DNA of 64,000 nucleotides from Calothrix anomala FACHB-343 (GCF_014696435.1 NZ_JACJQG010000021.1:53768-117767); one strand, 5' to 3'; positions 18,194 through 28,362 are shown, numbered from the stretch's first letter. The notes: a model not told the origin generated them from the sequence alone. Numbers and translations are program-made.

Positions 18194-19207
18194 CTAAAAA
18201 TGCTGAAATCCCTGGCTAAGAGTTAAAACTTGGTCGGGGATTTCTGCATTTTCGTGATGTAATAGTACTGATGTTCCTGATGTAATGGTGCCAATAATTG
18301 CTGCATTTTCTCCGAGTTGTTGAACTAATGCAGATGCTTGATATTGTGGCAAACACAGTACTAATTCAAAATCTTCGCCGCCATATAAGGCATAATTTAG
18401 GGCTTGTTCTGGAGTTAGCCAATTATTAAAAGCTGCTGGTAAAGGTATTTGCTTGGCTTCGAGGATAGCGCCAAGGTTACTAGCACGGCAGATTTGTAAT
18501 ACAGCATCAGCTAAACCATCGCTGCTGTCCATCCCCGCCACAGGAATTATCGATGGGCAAATTTCCCAGAGGATGGGTAGGACATCTAATCGTGGCTTTG
18601 GACGCTGGTGTGAGGCGATTAAAGCCGCCTTTTCTGCTTCTTTAAGGTTTTGACATATTTGGGGATTTAAGAGCAGTTCTAAGCCCGCACGGGAGGCTCC
18701 ATGAATACCTGTAATTGCGATCGCATATCCCACTTGGGCAGCAGAACGGCGGATAATGCGATCGCCATCGGCTTGACCAAAGGCGGTAATTGATAAAGTT
18801 ACAACAGGCGATCGCACAATATCACCACCAACAATTGGCGTATTGTACCTTTGCAAGCATTGGGTCATTCCCTGGTACATACGCTCAACCCAATCGACAC
18901 TAGTATCCTCCGGAAGCCCTAATCCGACAGCGATCCCTAAAGGAGTTGCACCCATCGCCGCCAAATCTGATAAATTAGCCGCCGCCGCCCGCCAACCTGC
19001 ATCTTCTGGGGAAGTAGTAAGATTACTAAAATGCACGTTATCGACTAAAACATCTGTCGTCACTACCAAAGATTTTCCAGGTGTAGTGACAAGTACGGCT
19101 GCATCATCGCCAATCATTTCTTGAGGACAAAAGCGCTGTAATTTGGCTAACAATCCTTGTTCGCCAATATCTTTCACTCGCAAGGAAGATAACTCATTAT
19201 TTGCCAT
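18194..19207 (-). CDS. thiL: Thiamine-monophosphate kinase
   Basis: 337 residues. ThiL phosphorylates thiamine monophosphate to the active diphosphate. It belongs to the PurM/AIR synthase-like fold: the N-terminal MIGDDAAVL metal motif, VDNVHF, the DLAAMGATPLGIAVGLGLP stretch, the GGDIVRS loop and the DSSDGLADAVLQI motif are all present. The ATG at 19207 is consistent with family N-termini. It is convergent with gap2 and appears to be monocistronic. Confidence 0.94.
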   Translation of the reverse strand: MANNELSSLRVKDIGEQGLLAKLQRFCPQEMIGDDAAVLVTTPGKSLVVTTDVLVDNVHFSNLTTSPEDAGWRAAAANLSDLAAMGATPLGIAVGLGLPEDTSVDWVERMYQGMTQCLQRYNTPIVGGDIVRSPVVTLSITAFGQADGDRIIRRSAAQVGYAIAITGIHGASRAGLELLLNPQICQNLKEAEKAALIASHQRPKPRLDVLPILWEICPSIIPVAGMDSSDGLADAVLQICRASNLGAILEAKQIPLPAAFNNWLTPEQALNYALYGGEDFELVLCLPQYQASALVQQLGENAAIIGTITSGTSVLLHHENAEIPDQVLTLSQGFQHF

Positions 19208-19311
19208 TGCTATCCCCTAAATTTACAGCCTTTGCCATCGTCAAAGTTTTGATAAATTTGTATTATCAGGGCTAAAGCCCAAACTACTAATTCTTCTACT
19301 CAGCACTACTT

Positions 19312-19884
19312 ATGGTTACTACACCAGTTACCAGTATCACTTTTGAGGAGTACTTAACCTATGATGATGGTACAGGTTTTCATTACGAACTGGTGGATGG
19401 TAGGTTAGAACTGATGAACCCACCGACAATTGAACATTTTCTGATTGTGGATTTCTTGGCTACTCTATTGAAAGCAGAAATTAAACGCCTGAATTTACCT
19501 TGGCTGTGTTTTCGGGAAAGTGGGGTAAGAACAGGGAAAAATAAATCTCGGTTGACTGATTTATCTGTGGTGACTATAGATCAAGCAAAAGAATTGCTCG
19601 ATAAATCAGCAGTATTTCAGTCTGCGCCATTGTTGATTGTTGAGGTGGTGAGTCCAGATTCGGTGAAACGAGATTATCGCTATAAGCGGTCTGAATATGC
19701 GGCATTGGAAGTGCCAGAATATTGGATTGTAGACCCCTTAACAGCCAAAATTACAGTTTTATTGCTGGAAGAAGGACTGTATGAAGAAACAGTGTTTACA
19801 GGTAACCAGCAAATTGTATCCCAGACTTTTGGGGAAATTGCGATCGCAGTTGATTTGGTATTGAATTCTGCAAATCTAGGTTAG
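19312..19884 (+). CDS. Uma2 family (DUF820) putative endonuclease
   Basis: 190 residues. Members of this family, greatly expanded in cyanobacteria, have a PD-(D/E)xK restriction-like fold. Visible are the entry TFEEYLTYDDGTGFHYELVDGRLELMNP, the acidic SRLTDLSVV region, and LLIVEVVSPDSVKRDYRYKRSEYAALEVPEYWIVD carrying the ExV...K...Y core. The role is not established; some may be mobile or regulatory nucleases. It is solitary, 105 bases from the divergent thiL. A second family member is at 30273. Confidence 0.85.
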   Translation: MVTTPVTSITFEEYLTYDDGTGFHYELVDGRLELMNPPTIEHFLIVDFLATLLKAEIKRLNLPWLCFRESGVRTGKNKSRLTDLSVVTIDQAKELLDKSAVFQSAPLLIVEVVSPDSVKRDYRYKRSEYAALEVPEYWIVDPLTAKITVLLLEEGLYEETVFTGNQQIVSQTFGEIAIAVDLVLNSANLG

Positions 19885-19956
19885 TGCGATCGCAATTTGT
19901 TTAGTCAGCAATTTATTGTTACTTTGAACGCAGAAATACTGACTGCAAAATATATT

Positions 19957-21063
19957 TTATGCTGCTTCTGGTTGAACTAAATTTTCTATGCCCTGAACAA
20001 CAGTGGCAGCTTCAATTTTATCGCCAGCTTTGAGTTTATCTAAAACATCTTCACCTTCGGTTAGATAACCAAACACAGCATAACGTCCATCTAACAGGTT
20101 GCGTCCGGCTGGGGTAAGTTCTGGTTCAAACAAAAAGAAGAAGAATTGAGAAGAAGCACCATTTACCTGACTTTCTGGACGTGCCATAACTACAGCACCA
20201 AAGGAAGAAAACGGTAGAACTGGCATATCTAAGTAACGTCCCGCATCTTCAAGGGTGACGCCGTATGTTGGCGCTTTATCGCCTTGAACTAGAACTTCTA
20301 AAGGAATAGCCCGGTATTTTCCTGTTTTAGGATCGATGAAACCTACGTCCTTACCTGGGGGATCGCCACTTTGGAGAAAGTAAGATTCTTCGGAACGGGT
20401 AAATTCTAAACCGTTATAAAAACCACGTTGCACCAAATCAACAAAATTACCAGCAGTCACCGGGGCGCTATAACCATCGACAACAACGGTAAGATTGCCT
20501 TTGTTGGTTTTAATATCTACAGTGGCGCGACCTTTGAGTTGGGGTAGGTTATTGTATTCCTGGGGGACTTCAAAAGGAAATTCCTTCACCATTGACTCTT
20601 CGACAAGAGACACGAGATTCAGAAGTCTATCGCGTTCCGATTTGACTTTTTCCTTGTCCTTAACTTTGGCAATTTCTTGCAATTCGTTGACGCCAGATTT
20701 CAATTCTTCCAGCCAAGCTTTGGCTTGGGGTTGGCGTTCTTCGGGAACGCTTGCTAGGATTTTGGATGGTTGATCGAGAACTTTGGCAGCTTTGCTGATG
20801 TCTTTAGAGATAGCGCCCCAACGCCGATTTCCCCGCAGTTGGCTTTTGATATCTTCTAAACTGGCTTGCAATTGCCGTACAGGTTCATTTTTGATTGGGA
20901 GTGCATACCGCAACAGAGATCTGCCATCAGTGATTGCATTCCCAGCTGGTAGGGCGGCGCTACTGGAGGGAGTCCATGCAGCTGTACTTATGCCTAAAAA
21001 TATTGTTACCAGCAGTATTGCCATGAGGCTGTTCTTCAGCCAGGATTTTAATAAATTAAACAT
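19957..21063 (-). CDS. Cyclophilin-type peptidyl-prolyl isomerase, CYP38/TLP40-like
   Basis: 368 residues. A signal peptide (MFNLLKSWLKNSLMAILLVTIFLGISTAAW) suggests export to the thylakoid lumen or periplasm. Residues about 45-175 are a helical region rich in Lys and Glu, with the LLRYALPIKNEPVRQLQASLEDI pattern of plant CYP38/TLP40; residues about 185-360 are a cyclophilin domain (NFVDLVQRGFYNGLEFTR, SGDPPGKDVGF, NGASSQFFFFLFEPELTP). In plants the relative helps assemble photosystem II; that role here is by analogy. An ATG seven codons upstream (21084) is possible; neither start has a strong ribosome site. Confidence 0.9.
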   Translation of the reverse strand: MFNLLKSWLKNSLMAILLVTIFLGISTAAWTPSSSAALPAGNAITDGRSLLRYALPIKNEPVRQLQASLEDIKSQLRGNRRWGAISKDISKAAKVLDQPSKILASVPEERQPQAKAWLEELKSGVNELQEIAKVKDKEKVKSERDRLLNLVSLVEESMVKEFPFEVPQEYNNLPQLKGRATVDIKTNKGNLTVVVDGYSAPVTAGNFVDLVQRGFYNGLEFTRSEESYFLQSGDPPGKDVGFIDPKTGKYRAIPLEVLVQGDKAPTYGVTLEDAGRYLDMPVLPFSSFGAVVMARPESQVNGASSQFFFFLFEPELTPAGRNLLDGRYAVFGYLTEGEDVLDKLKAGDKIEAATVVQGIENLVQPEAA

Positions 21064-21124
21064 GGTATGGCTTAAATGCAGCATTTAAATTGTTGACTGG
21101 ACGTAACCCATCACTTATCTTCCC

Positions 21125-21258
21125 ACAGTAGGAGTGCTGAGTTTTGAATACAGAGTCAAAAGTCCAGAGTCAATAGTCCAAAGTCAATAGTCCAAAGTTG
21201 AGAATTTCTTGACTATTGACCATTGACCATTGACCATTGACCAATAACTAATAACCAA
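21125..21258. repeat. Heptamer repeat tract between the cyclophilin and efp genes
   Basis: GTCAAAA/GTCCAAA heptamers (21165-21197) followed by TTGACCA repeats (21208-21245). It fills most of the divergent space upstream of efp. Confidence 0.75.
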
Positions 21259-21315
21259 TGACTACCCTTGAGGGGTACAATAAATGCCGATTGTCTTCCA
21301 ATAATTGAAAGTTTC

Positions 21316-21873
21316 ATGATCTCCAGTAACGACTTTCGACCCGGTGTCTCAATTGTTCTAGATGGGTCTGTATGGCGCGTCATTGATTTCCTCCACGTTA
21401 AGCCAGGTAAAGGTTCAGCCTTTGTGCGGACTACACTCAAAAATGTCCAGAGTGGCAAAGTTTTAGAAAGAACCTTCCGGGCGGGGGAAACTGTACCACA
21501 AGCTACTCTCGAAAAAATCACGATGCAGCATACCTATAAAGAAGGTGATGAATTCGTCTTTATGGATATGGAAAGCTATGAAGAAGGCAGATTAAGCGCA
21601 GCACAAATTGGCGATCGCGTCAAATACCTTAAAGAAGGTATGGAAGTGAACGTCATTCGCTGGGGCGAGCAAGTGCTAGAAGTTGAATTGCCCAATTCTG
21701 TAGTTTTAGAAGTCACCCAAACAGATCCGGGTGTTAAAGGTGACACGGCTACTGGTGGTACAAAGCCAGCAATTGTGGAAACCGGCGCAACTGTGATGGT
21801 TCCCTTGTTTATTTCTCAAGGAGAACGCATCAAAATTGATACCCGTGATGATAAATACTTAGGCAGGGAATAA
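21316..21873 (+). CDS. efp: Elongation factor P
   Basis: 185 residues, the usual length. EF-P relieves ribosomes stalled at consecutive prolines. It has the standard start [20 protein letters not shown], the KOW-like domain with [17 protein letters not shown] (the tip Lys that is modified in some bacteria lies here), and the C-terminal OB domains ending [18 protein letters not shown]. The ATG at 21316 is chosen over the open extension to 21268. accB follows 106 bases downstream, the typical cyanobacterial efp-accB pair. Confidence 0.97.
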   Translation: MISSNDFRPGVSIVLDGSVWRVIDFLHVKPGKGSAFVRTTLKNVQSGKVLERTFRAGETVPQATLEKITMQHTYKEGDEFVFMDMESYEEGRLSAAQIGDRVKYLKEGMEVNVIRWGEQVLEVELPNSVVLEVTQTDPGVKGDTATGGTKPAIVETGATVMVPLFISQGERIKIDTRDDKYLGRE

Positions 21874-21979
21874 TTATTATCTCCTTTGAGAGCAATCCCG
21901 ATTTCAATCCCTTTATAGGGATTAAATCCCTGCCACACTTAAAATTTTTCTTTAGATACAGGTCGAGGTAATAAAAACT

Positions 21980-22513
21980 GTGCCATTGGACTTTAATGAA
22001 ATTCGCCAACTGCTAGCAACTATTGCCCAAACAGATATTGCCGAAGTCACGCTCAAAAGCGATGATTTTGAGCTAACGGTACGTAAAGCGATTAGTTTGG
22101 CAGTAGGTCAAGCAGCATCAGGCGGTGTGGTTGGTGTGGGATTAACATCGGTTGCGCCTGTTGCACCCCAGATAGGATCAACGGCTGTCACAGATGCAGG
22201 GACACGCAGCACAGAGAATGCTGCTGGATCTAGCTCGCAGTCGTCAGGATCTCCCTCAGCAATTGATAAAAGATTAGTAGAAGTGTCCTCCCCGATGGTA
22301 GGTACGTTTTATCGCGCACCAGCACCCGGAGAGGCCCCATTTGTGGAAGTAGGCGATCGCATCCGCAGTGGTCAAGCGGTCTGTATCATTGAAGCGATGA
22401 AGCTGATGAACGAAATTGAGGCGGAAGTATCCGGTCAGGTGATGGAAATTTTGGTGCAAAATGGTGAACCTGTGGAATATGGTCAGCCTTTAATGAGAAT
22501 TAACCCTGATTAA
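21980..22513 (+). CDS. accB: Biotin carboxyl carrier protein of acetyl-CoA carboxylase
   Basis: 177 residues. AccB carries the carboxylated biotin between the biotin carboxylase and carboxyltransferase of acetyl-CoA carboxylase, the first step of fatty acid synthesis. The biotinylation motif CIIEAMKLMNEIEAEV places the modified lysine at residue 141. The C-terminal biotinyl domain (about 100-177) follows a Ser/Gly/Ala-rich flexible linker (about 45-95). The start codon is GTG at 21980. It is probably cotranscribed with efp. Confidence 0.96.
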   Translation: MPLDFNEIRQLLATIAQTDIAEVTLKSDDFELTVRKAISLAVGQAASGGVVGVGLTSVAPVAPQIGSTAVTDAGTRSTENAAGSSSQSSGSPSAIDKRLVEVSSPMVGTFYRAPAPGEAPFVEVGDRIRSGQAVCIIEAMKLMNEIEAEVSGQVMEILVQNGEPVEYGQPLMRINPD

Positions 22514-22574
22514 GTATTAATCTATATATGACGTAGAGTCATTGTAAATTTTTCAGTACTGCGGGTTAATCCTG

Positions 22575-22922
22575 ATGAAACAAGTGTTGCCTGTACCACC
22601 AGAAGTGGTGCAACAAGTAGCTGAATACTTCAGTCTGTTAAGCGAACCGATGCGCCTTCGGCTGTTGCACTTACTACGAGATGAAGAAAAATGCGTACAA
22701 GAGTTGGTAGAGGCAACACAGACTTCGCAGGCAAACGTCTCCAAACACCTGAAGGTAATGTGGCAAGCAGGTATTCTTAGCCGCCGCAGTGAAGGAACTT
22801 GCGCCTACTACCGGGTGGAAGATGAGATGATTTTTGAATTATGTAATCGGGTTTGCGATCGCCTCGCTACGAGGTTAGAACAGCAAGCCCATAATTTTAG
22901 GGTGTTAAATAGCAAAATGTAA
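22575..22922 (+). CDS. ArsR/SmtB-family transcriptional regulator
   Basis: 115 residues, a winged-helix repressor of the ArsR family. The HTH core is LSEPMRLRLLHLLRDEEKCVQELVEATQTSQANVSKHLKVMWQAGILSRRSEGTCAYYRV. The ELCVCDL metal site of classical ArsR is changed to EKCVQEL, so it keeps only one of those cysteines; further cysteines in CNRVCDRL near the C-terminus could form an alternative site. What it senses is unknown. It follows accB by 61 bases with no obvious metal-export gene alongside. Confidence 0.88.
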   Translation: MKQVLPVPPEVVQQVAEYFSLLSEPMRLRLLHLLRDEEKCVQELVEATQTSQANVSKHLKVMWQAGILSRRSEGTCAYYRVEDEMIFELCNRVCDRLATRLEQQAHNFRVLNSKM

Positions 22923-23050
22923 GAGACGCGATTAATCGCGTCTGTACAATTGTCAGTTGTTAGTTGTCAGTTGTCAGTTGTCAGTTGTTGTTTCTCTCAT
23001 CACCAACAACCATTGACTATTGACTATTGACTATTGACTCTTGACCATTG
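22921..23050. repeat. Heptamer tract with the 20-bp palindrome
   Basis: The palindrome AGACGCGATTAATCGCGTCT is at 22924-22943, overlapping the ArsR stop region, followed by TTGTCAG heptamers (22950-22990) and TTGACTA heptamers (23013-23050). It separates the convergent ArsR and GerMN genes. Confidence 0.75.
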
Positions 23051-23051
23051 A

Positions 23052-23660
23052 CTAAAGCGGATAATCTTTCTTAAAGCTTTCACGGGTTACTGGCTGATCT
23101 AAGACTACGCCTTCGCCGCCTAAAACATCCAATTTCTTGCCGTTGACATCAATGTACACTTTGGCATTAGGTTTTACAGTAGTCGCAGTGTAGACAACTT
23201 GTCCTACACGCCCTACCATCGAGCTACTACCACCGCCACTGGTAAATTCTTCAGATAAATTAACGCGAATTTCATCATTGTTAACAGTCAAACCCAACAA
23301 CTTAGTACCTTTGGGGATGGTAGTAGAATCTGAACCTTCGGTTGGGCCTGCTAATAAACTTTCAAAAGCTTTTTCTAAGACTTGATTTGGTTGAGCAGCA
23401 GCTATTTTAACTGGTTGAGGAGCCAATTCTAAACTTTTACCATTATCTTTGAGCCAATAAACATTAGCAGTTTGCTCTTGATTAGGCTGTGCAGTAATGC
23501 TCCTTCCTGGCTGATTTAATGTTTGAGAAGATGGAGGCGGTGTCGGGGTGTTGGATTGCCAAGTAAGCCAAGCAACACCACCACTAACTGCTACTACTGC
23601 TGCTGAGACAGCTGCTACGACACCTGAAGAATTCCGGCTAGATCCTTGTTGGTTTTTCAT
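23052..23660 (-). CDS. GerMN domain protein, membrane-anchored
   Basis: 202 residues. An N-terminal hydrophobic segment (VVAAVSAAVVAVSGGVAWLTW, about 14-34) anchors or exports the protein; a Pro/Gln-rich linker follows; then a GerMN domain (about 65-185) with VYWLKDNGKSLELAPQPV, LLAGPTEGSDSTTIPKGTKLLGLTV and VRVNLS-like strands (EIRVNLSEEF). GerMN domains occur in spore germination GerM and in lipoproteins such as LpqB; in cyanobacteria the role is unknown but likely periplasmic, perhaps at the cell wall. Its terminal stop touches a heptamer tract. Confidence 0.82.
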   Translation of the reverse strand: MKNQQGSSRNSSGVVAAVSAAVVAVSGGVAWLTWQSNTPTPPPSSQTLNQPGRSITAQPNQEQTANVYWLKDNGKSLELAPQPVKIAAAQPNQVLEKAFESLLAGPTEGSDSTTIPKGTKLLGLTVNNDEIRVNLSEEFTSGGGSSSMVGRVGQVVYTATTVKPNAKVYIDVNGKKLDVLGGEGVVLDQPVTRESFKKDYPL

Positions 23661-23859
23661 ATTTAAAACCTGCTTGACTGAGGGCTGAGATATTATGTGT
23701 GGGAAGAGCAGCCTGATTTAAGACGATACTTAATAAAAGGGGAGTTTCCAAACACCTAGAGGATGGCTATCTATAACAACAATGCCGCCATGTCTCTTTC
23801 CGCAGGGACTACCTTAATTTTAATTTCGGTCTTCTATTACGTCACGGATCTAAAGATGG

Positions 23860-24092
23860 GCATTGGGCATTGGGCATTGGGCACGGGAGGAGGACAAGGG
23901 AAGGGGGAAATAGATTGTTGACAAGAAGACAAATGTGTGTATTTAAAAACAAAAAAGTAGGTTGGGTTAAGGGTAGCGCAACTTAAGCAAGTAACGCTAA
24001 TCGTGTGTTTTTTGCCTCAACCAAACCTACATTTCAGTTTGTTCTGTTCCCTAATTTCGATGCCCTATGCCCTATGCCCCATGCCCCATGTC
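23860..24092. repeat. Region bounded by inverted heptamer runs
   Basis: GGGCATT repeated three to four times at 23859-23884 faces ATGCCCT/ATGCCCC repeated at 24060-24090, so the two runs are inverted. Between them lies a diverged GTAGGTTGGGTT repeat (23957-24034) that pairs with CAACCAAACCTAC. The rest of 23661-24099 shows no gene. Confidence 0.6.
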
Positions 24093-24099
24093 CACAACC

Positions 24100-25908
24100 C
24101 TAATTTTCTATCGCAGCTGCAATCCACTGTTTGATTGTACTTACGACTTCTGGAATGTCAATTTCTTGGGATTGACGAGTGGCTCTTTGGACTACTTCTA
24201 CTTTACCGTTAGCGATCGCTCTGCCGGTGACGATTCTGTAAGGTATACCAATTAAATCGGCATCTTTGAATTTTACTCCTGCCCGTTCGTCGCGGTCATC
24301 GAGTAAGGTTTCAATTCCGGCTTGATTTAGTTCTTTGTAGAGTTTTTCGGCGATTTCTACTTGTTGAGCATCTTTAATGTTAGGAATTGTAACGATTGCA
24401 TGATAAGGGGCGATCGCCACTGGCCAGATAATTCCATCTTTATCGTAAGATTGCTCTACGGCTGATTGTGCCAACCGTGACACGCCCACACCATAACAAC
24501 CCATAACTAAAGGTTTTTCTTCCCCTTGTTCGTTGGTATAAGTTGCACCCATCGCTACAGAATACTTTGTACCCAATTGGAAGATATGCCCGACTTCGAT
24601 ACCTCTAGCGCTTTGTAGGGTTTGCTCTGGGTTGTGTAAAGCGCGATCGCCTGGTCTGGCTTTGCGAATATCTACTACCAACTCAGGTAATTTAAATTGC
24701 TCGCTCCAATTCGCACCCACTACGTGATAACCAGCTTCGTTTGCGCCTGTGACGAAGTTCTTTAATTCAACTGCGGTTTTATCGACTAAGCGCAAAAATT
24801 GCGGATGTACTTGTTTATCGCCTTTGATATACTCATCAGCAATATCAGGGGCAATATAGCCTAAAGGTAGAGATTTTGCTGCCCATGTTTGTTGCGCTTC
24901 CGCATTGGGTACAGTCAAAGCGATAATAGTTTTTGCGCCATAATTAGCAGCTAATTTTGTCAATTCATTTTGTAATTTGACTTCATTAACTTCTTGATCG
25001 CCACGGATGCTAATTAAAACTAATACTGTTTTACCGTTGTCATAAACTGTCTGGTAAAGAACATTCTTCACCACTTGGGTAGGAGAACAGTTGAGAAATT
25101 TACAAACTGTTTCAATGGTTTCGCTTCCCGGTGTTTCGCGTTTTTCGTAGGTGGTAAACGCTGAAGCTACCGCATCTGCTGGTAAAGATACCGCTTTTTC
25201 TACGTTAGCGGCGTATTTTCCATCTTCGGTGTAAAGAACTTCATCTTCTCCCGCATCCGCCAGTACCATAAATTCTGTGGAACCAGAACCGCCAATTGCG
25301 CCGGAGTCAGCTTCAACGGCGCGGAAAGCCAAACCAGAACGGCGCAGCATGTTGCTGTAAGCCTGGTACATATCTTGGTAAGTGGCTTTGAGGCTATCTT
25401 CATCCACGTGGAAGGAATAACCGTCCTTCATGATAAATTCTCGTCCGCGCATCAAACCAAAGCGGGGACGAATTTCATCGCGGAATTTCGTTTGAATTTG
25501 GTAGAGATGCAATGGTAGCTGACGGTACGAGCGAATCATATCACGCGCGATCGTTGTAATTACTTCCTCGTGGGTGGGGCCTAAGCCTAATTGTTGCTCC
25601 CGTCTGTCGATGAGGGAGAACATAATTCCCTCAGCTTTGGTATAAGTATCCCACCTTCCCGACTCTTTCCATAACTCAGCCGGTTGTAATTGTGGTAACA
25701 AACATTCTTGCGCGCCTGTGGCGTTCATTTCTTCGCGCACAATTTGGGAAACCTTTTGTAATACCCGCCACATCAGTGGTAGATAAGCATAAACACCGCT
25801 CCCGATGCGACGAATATAACCTGCACGTAGTAATAATTTATGACTGGGAATTTCCGCATCAGCTGGATCATCCCGCAGTGTAACGAATAACATTTGTGAC
25901 AGTCGCAT
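24100..25908 (-). CDS. proS: Prolyl-tRNA synthetase
   Basis: 602 residues, the bacterial long form. It charges tRNA-Pro with proline. The class II core opens with [40 protein letters not shown] (motif 1 follows with [22 protein letters not shown]); [10 protein letters not shown] and [17 protein letters not shown] form motif 2. The central editing insertion (about 225-400) is present and begins after [20 protein letters not shown]. Motif 3 contains [10 protein letters not shown], and the anticodon-binding domain ends the chain. The ATG at 25908 is the family start. Confidence 0.97.
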   Translation of the reverse strand: MRLSQMLFVTLRDDPADAEIPSHKLLLRAGYIRRIGSGVYAYLPLMWRVLQKVSQIVREEMNATGAQECLLPQLQPAELWKESGRWDTYTKAEGIMFSLIDRREQQLGLGPTHEEVITTIARDMIRSYRQLPLHLYQIQTKFRDEIRPRFGLMRGREFIMKDGYSFHVDEDSLKATYQDMYQAYSNMLRRSGLAFRAVEADSGAIGGSGSTEFMVLADAGEDEVLYTEDGKYAANVEKAVSLPADAVASAFTTYEKRETPGSETIETVCKFLNCSPTQVVKNVLYQTVYDNGKTVLVLISIRGDQEVNEVKLQNELTKLAANYGAKTIIALTVPNAEAQQTWAAKSLPLGYIAPDIADEYIKGDKQVHPQFLRLVDKTAVELKNFVTGANEAGYHVVGANWSEQFKLPELVVDIRKARPGDRALHNPEQTLQSARGIEVGHIFQLGTKYSVAMGATYTNEQGEEKPLVMGCYGVGVSRLAQSAVEQSYDKDGIIWPVAIAPYHAIVTIPNIKDAQQVEIAEKLYKELNQAGIETLLDDRDERAGVKFKDADLIGIPYRIVTGRAIANGKVEVVQRATRQSQEIDIPEVVSTIKQWIAAAIEN

Positions 25909-26054
25909 CGTTTATTCCCTTTCCCAAAACACTTAATGAATTATGAATTATGAAGTGTGAATTATGAAGTCCGAAGTTATGAAGTATAAAGTATAAAATT
26001 TCATCCTTTATCCTTCTGCCTGTTTTAAATCGCCACTTTGAGGAGAAAAATCTC

Positions 26055-27461
26055 TTGACTACTGGAATTTACCAAGCACAACCACCTCTAGAATTTATTC
26101 CGCCGAGGTTTAACCCCTTATTACTTCAACTGTCGCATTTGTTACTTCCCAGCTTGATTAACTGGAAAACAGCGATTACGCAAATTGAAGCAGACAACGT
26201 AGAAATTTTAGCGGATCTCTACCGTCAGTTTCAGGATGGTAAGATTCGGTTTTTGTTAGCATTTCGCCACCCAAAAACGGAAGATCCTATTTGTTTAGGC
26301 TACTTACTGTCGCAACTCGTACCGAAAGTAGCACGAGAACAAGGCATAAAAATCCAAACTCCCATTCATGCTCATTTTATCTACGATCGCGGTATTCCTC
26401 TATGGGCTGGCAAACATATAGGCTGGCTGGCGTCGTATTTAGGCGGTACTCCCATCCAGCGCGGTAAGGCTGACTGGAATGGTTTACGTTCAGCGCGGGA
26501 TTTATTCGCCAATGGAACTTTCCCGATGGCTGCTGCGCCAGAAGGCGCGACTAATGGGTTATCAGAGATTATGAGTCCCTTAGAACCGGGTATTGCACAA
26601 TTAGGCTTTTGGTGTGCTGAAGATTTGCAAAAAGCTGGACGCACCGAACAGGTTTTAATTGTACCAGTTGGGCTTAAATATAGTTACGTTGCTGCCCCTT
26701 GGAATGCGATCGCGCAACTTTTGAGCGAATTAGAAGCAGCTAGCGGTTTACCGATAAATCCCTCGGAAAATGGCAATAGTGCAACTATCGAGTCACTATA
26801 TCCCCGCTTGTTGACTTTAGCAGAACGTTTATTAACCTTGATGGAAGACTTCTATAAGCGCTTTTATCATCAAAAGCTGCCAGAAGCGATGATAGCAGAT
26901 CTGGAAAGAGGCGATCGCAATGAAGTTGTAAAAGCACGCTTACAAGCCTTAATGCATGTAGCCTTACAAATATCAGAGCAGTATTTTGACTTATCGCCTA
27001 AAGGTGCTTGGAACGATCGCTGTCGCAGATTAGAGCAAGCAGGGTGGAATTATATTTTTAGAGAAGACTTTAAGGATTTGAAATCATTATCGCCCATCGA
27101 ACGCGCTTTAGGCGATCGCGTTGCCGAAGAAGCCAACCGCAGAATGTGGCACATGCGATTAGTCGAAAGTTTTGTTGCTGTTTCTGGTAGCTATGTTAAA
27201 GATAAACCCACAGTAGAAAGATTTGCTGAAACCACCCTATTGTTAAGAGATATGGTAAAGAAAATTCAAGGTAATAACGATCCTTTGCGTCGTCCCCAAT
27301 TAGGTAAGCAAAAAGTCAAAATTACCATAGGCGAACCGATATCTATTTCTGAAAGATTCCCAACATATAAAGCTAATCGTGCCGGCGCAAAGCAAGCTGT
27401 TACAGATTTCACCAATGATTTACAAAAAGCAATGGAAGGTTTGATTGCCAAAGAAGGATAA
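26055..27461 (+). CDS. PlsC-like acyltransferase, cyanobacterial type
   Basis: 468 residues. Residues about 70-260 resemble a 1-acyl-sn-glycerol-3-phosphate acyltransferase domain: LLAFRHPKTEDP in the first motif, YLGGTPIQRGKADWNGL in the second and AAPEGATNGLSEIMSPLEPG as the PEG-motif. The strict NHx4D catalytic box is not obvious, replaced near RHPKTEDP, so activity is inferred. The C-terminal 200 residues form a charged helical region. The start is TTG at 26055; a strong GAGGAGA ribosome binding site ten bases upstream decides it. Substrate unknown, probably a lipid. Confidence 0.78.
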   Translation: MTTGIYQAQPPLEFIPPRFNPLLLQLSHLLLPSLINWKTAITQIEADNVEILADLYRQFQDGKIRFLLAFRHPKTEDPICLGYLLSQLVPKVAREQGIKIQTPIHAHFIYDRGIPLWAGKHIGWLASYLGGTPIQRGKADWNGLRSARDLFANGTFPMAAAPEGATNGLSEIMSPLEPGIAQLGFWCAEDLQKAGRTEQVLIVPVGLKYSYVAAPWNAIAQLLSELEAASGLPINPSENGNSATIESLYPRLLTLAERLLTLMEDFYKRFYHQKLPEAMIADLERGDRNEVVKARLQALMHVALQISEQYFDLSPKGAWNDRCRRLEQAGWNYIFREDFKDLKSLSPIERALGDRVAEEANRRMWHMRLVESFVAVSGSYVKDKPTVERFAETTLLLRDMVKKIQGNNDPLRRPQLGKQKVKITIGEPISISERFPTYKANRAGAKQAVTDFTNDLQKAMEGLIAKEG

Positions 27462-27509
27462 GGATAAACTACATCATTACATTCTCAAAATTGTCCAGAT
27501 AAACTCACA

Positions 27510-28301
27510 GTGAAAACTGACAGCATTTTTTATCGTCTATTTCAAGAAGTTCCCAGTATTTTCTTTGAACTTATTGGTAACCCTCCCGAAACCGCTAACA
27601 GCTATCAATTTTCTTCAGTTGAAATCAAGCAAACAGCTTTTAGAATTGATGGTGTATTTCTTCCCACTCAAGCTACAAACAATCCCATTTATTTTGTCGA
27701 AGTTCAATTTCAAGCAGACGCAGATATTTACTTGCGTCTAGTTTCTGAAGCCTTTTTATACTTGCGGCAAAATAAACCTCAGCATATTTGGCGAGGTGTA
27801 ATTATTTATGCCAGTAGGAGTATTGATGTAGGAGAAATCCAAGATTGTCACGAATTTATTACTAGTCAGCGCGTGACAAGAATTTATTTAGATGAATTAG
27901 GTGATGTAGCATCGCTACCAATTGGTATTGCTACTATTAAATTAATCATTGAGGATGAAGATACAGCAATTACCACTGCTAGAGAGTTAATCAACCGCAC
28001 TCAGCAAGCTGTAAACTTACAATTACCTCAGCAGATGTTATTAGCCTTGATAGAAACAATCTTGGTTTATAAATTTCCGCAAATGAGTCGAGAGGAGATA
28101 GAAACAATGTTTGGCTTAAATGAGTTGAAACAAACGCGAGTTTATCAAGAAGCGATAGAAGAGGGAGAACAAAAAGCAAAATTAGAAGCTGTACCTAGAC
28201 TCTTAGCATTAGGGTTAAATGTTGAACAAATAGCACAGGCGTTAGATTTAGATGTTGCGCAAGTGCAGCAAATAGCGCAACAAACAAACCCGAATGATTG
28301 A
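27510..28301 (+). CDS. Rpn family recombination-promoting nuclease / DUF2887 protein
   Basis: 263 residues. It has the cyanobacterial DUF2887-type pattern: FYRLFQEVPSIFFELIG, then RIDGVFLPTQATNNPIYFVEVQFQAD, which carries a PD-(D/E)xK core (D...ExQ). The C-terminal part (about 175-260) is helical with REEIETMFGLNELKQTRVYQEAIEEGEQ and an HTH-like repeat ALGLNVEQIAQALDLDVAQVQQIAQQ. The family includes Rpn nucleases that raise recombination in E. coli; related proteins have been linked to phage defence. The start is GTG at 27510. A 5'-truncated relative is at 38161-38661. Confidence 0.85.
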   Translation: MKTDSIFYRLFQEVPSIFFELIGNPPETANSYQFSSVEIKQTAFRIDGVFLPTQATNNPIYFVEVQFQADADIYLRLVSEAFLYLRQNKPQHIWRGVIIYASRSIDVGEIQDCHEFITSQRVTRIYLDELGDVASLPIGIATIKLIIEDEDTAITTARELINRTQQAVNLQLPQQMLLALIETILVYKFPQMSREEIETMFGLNELKQTRVYQEAIEEGEQKAKLEAVPRLLALGLNVEQIAQALDLDVAQVQQIAQQTNPND

Positions 28302-28362
28302 CACAGCTTTACATTTGCCTGGTAATTTTAAGAATATTAAGGCATGGGTTGGTAATTAAAAA

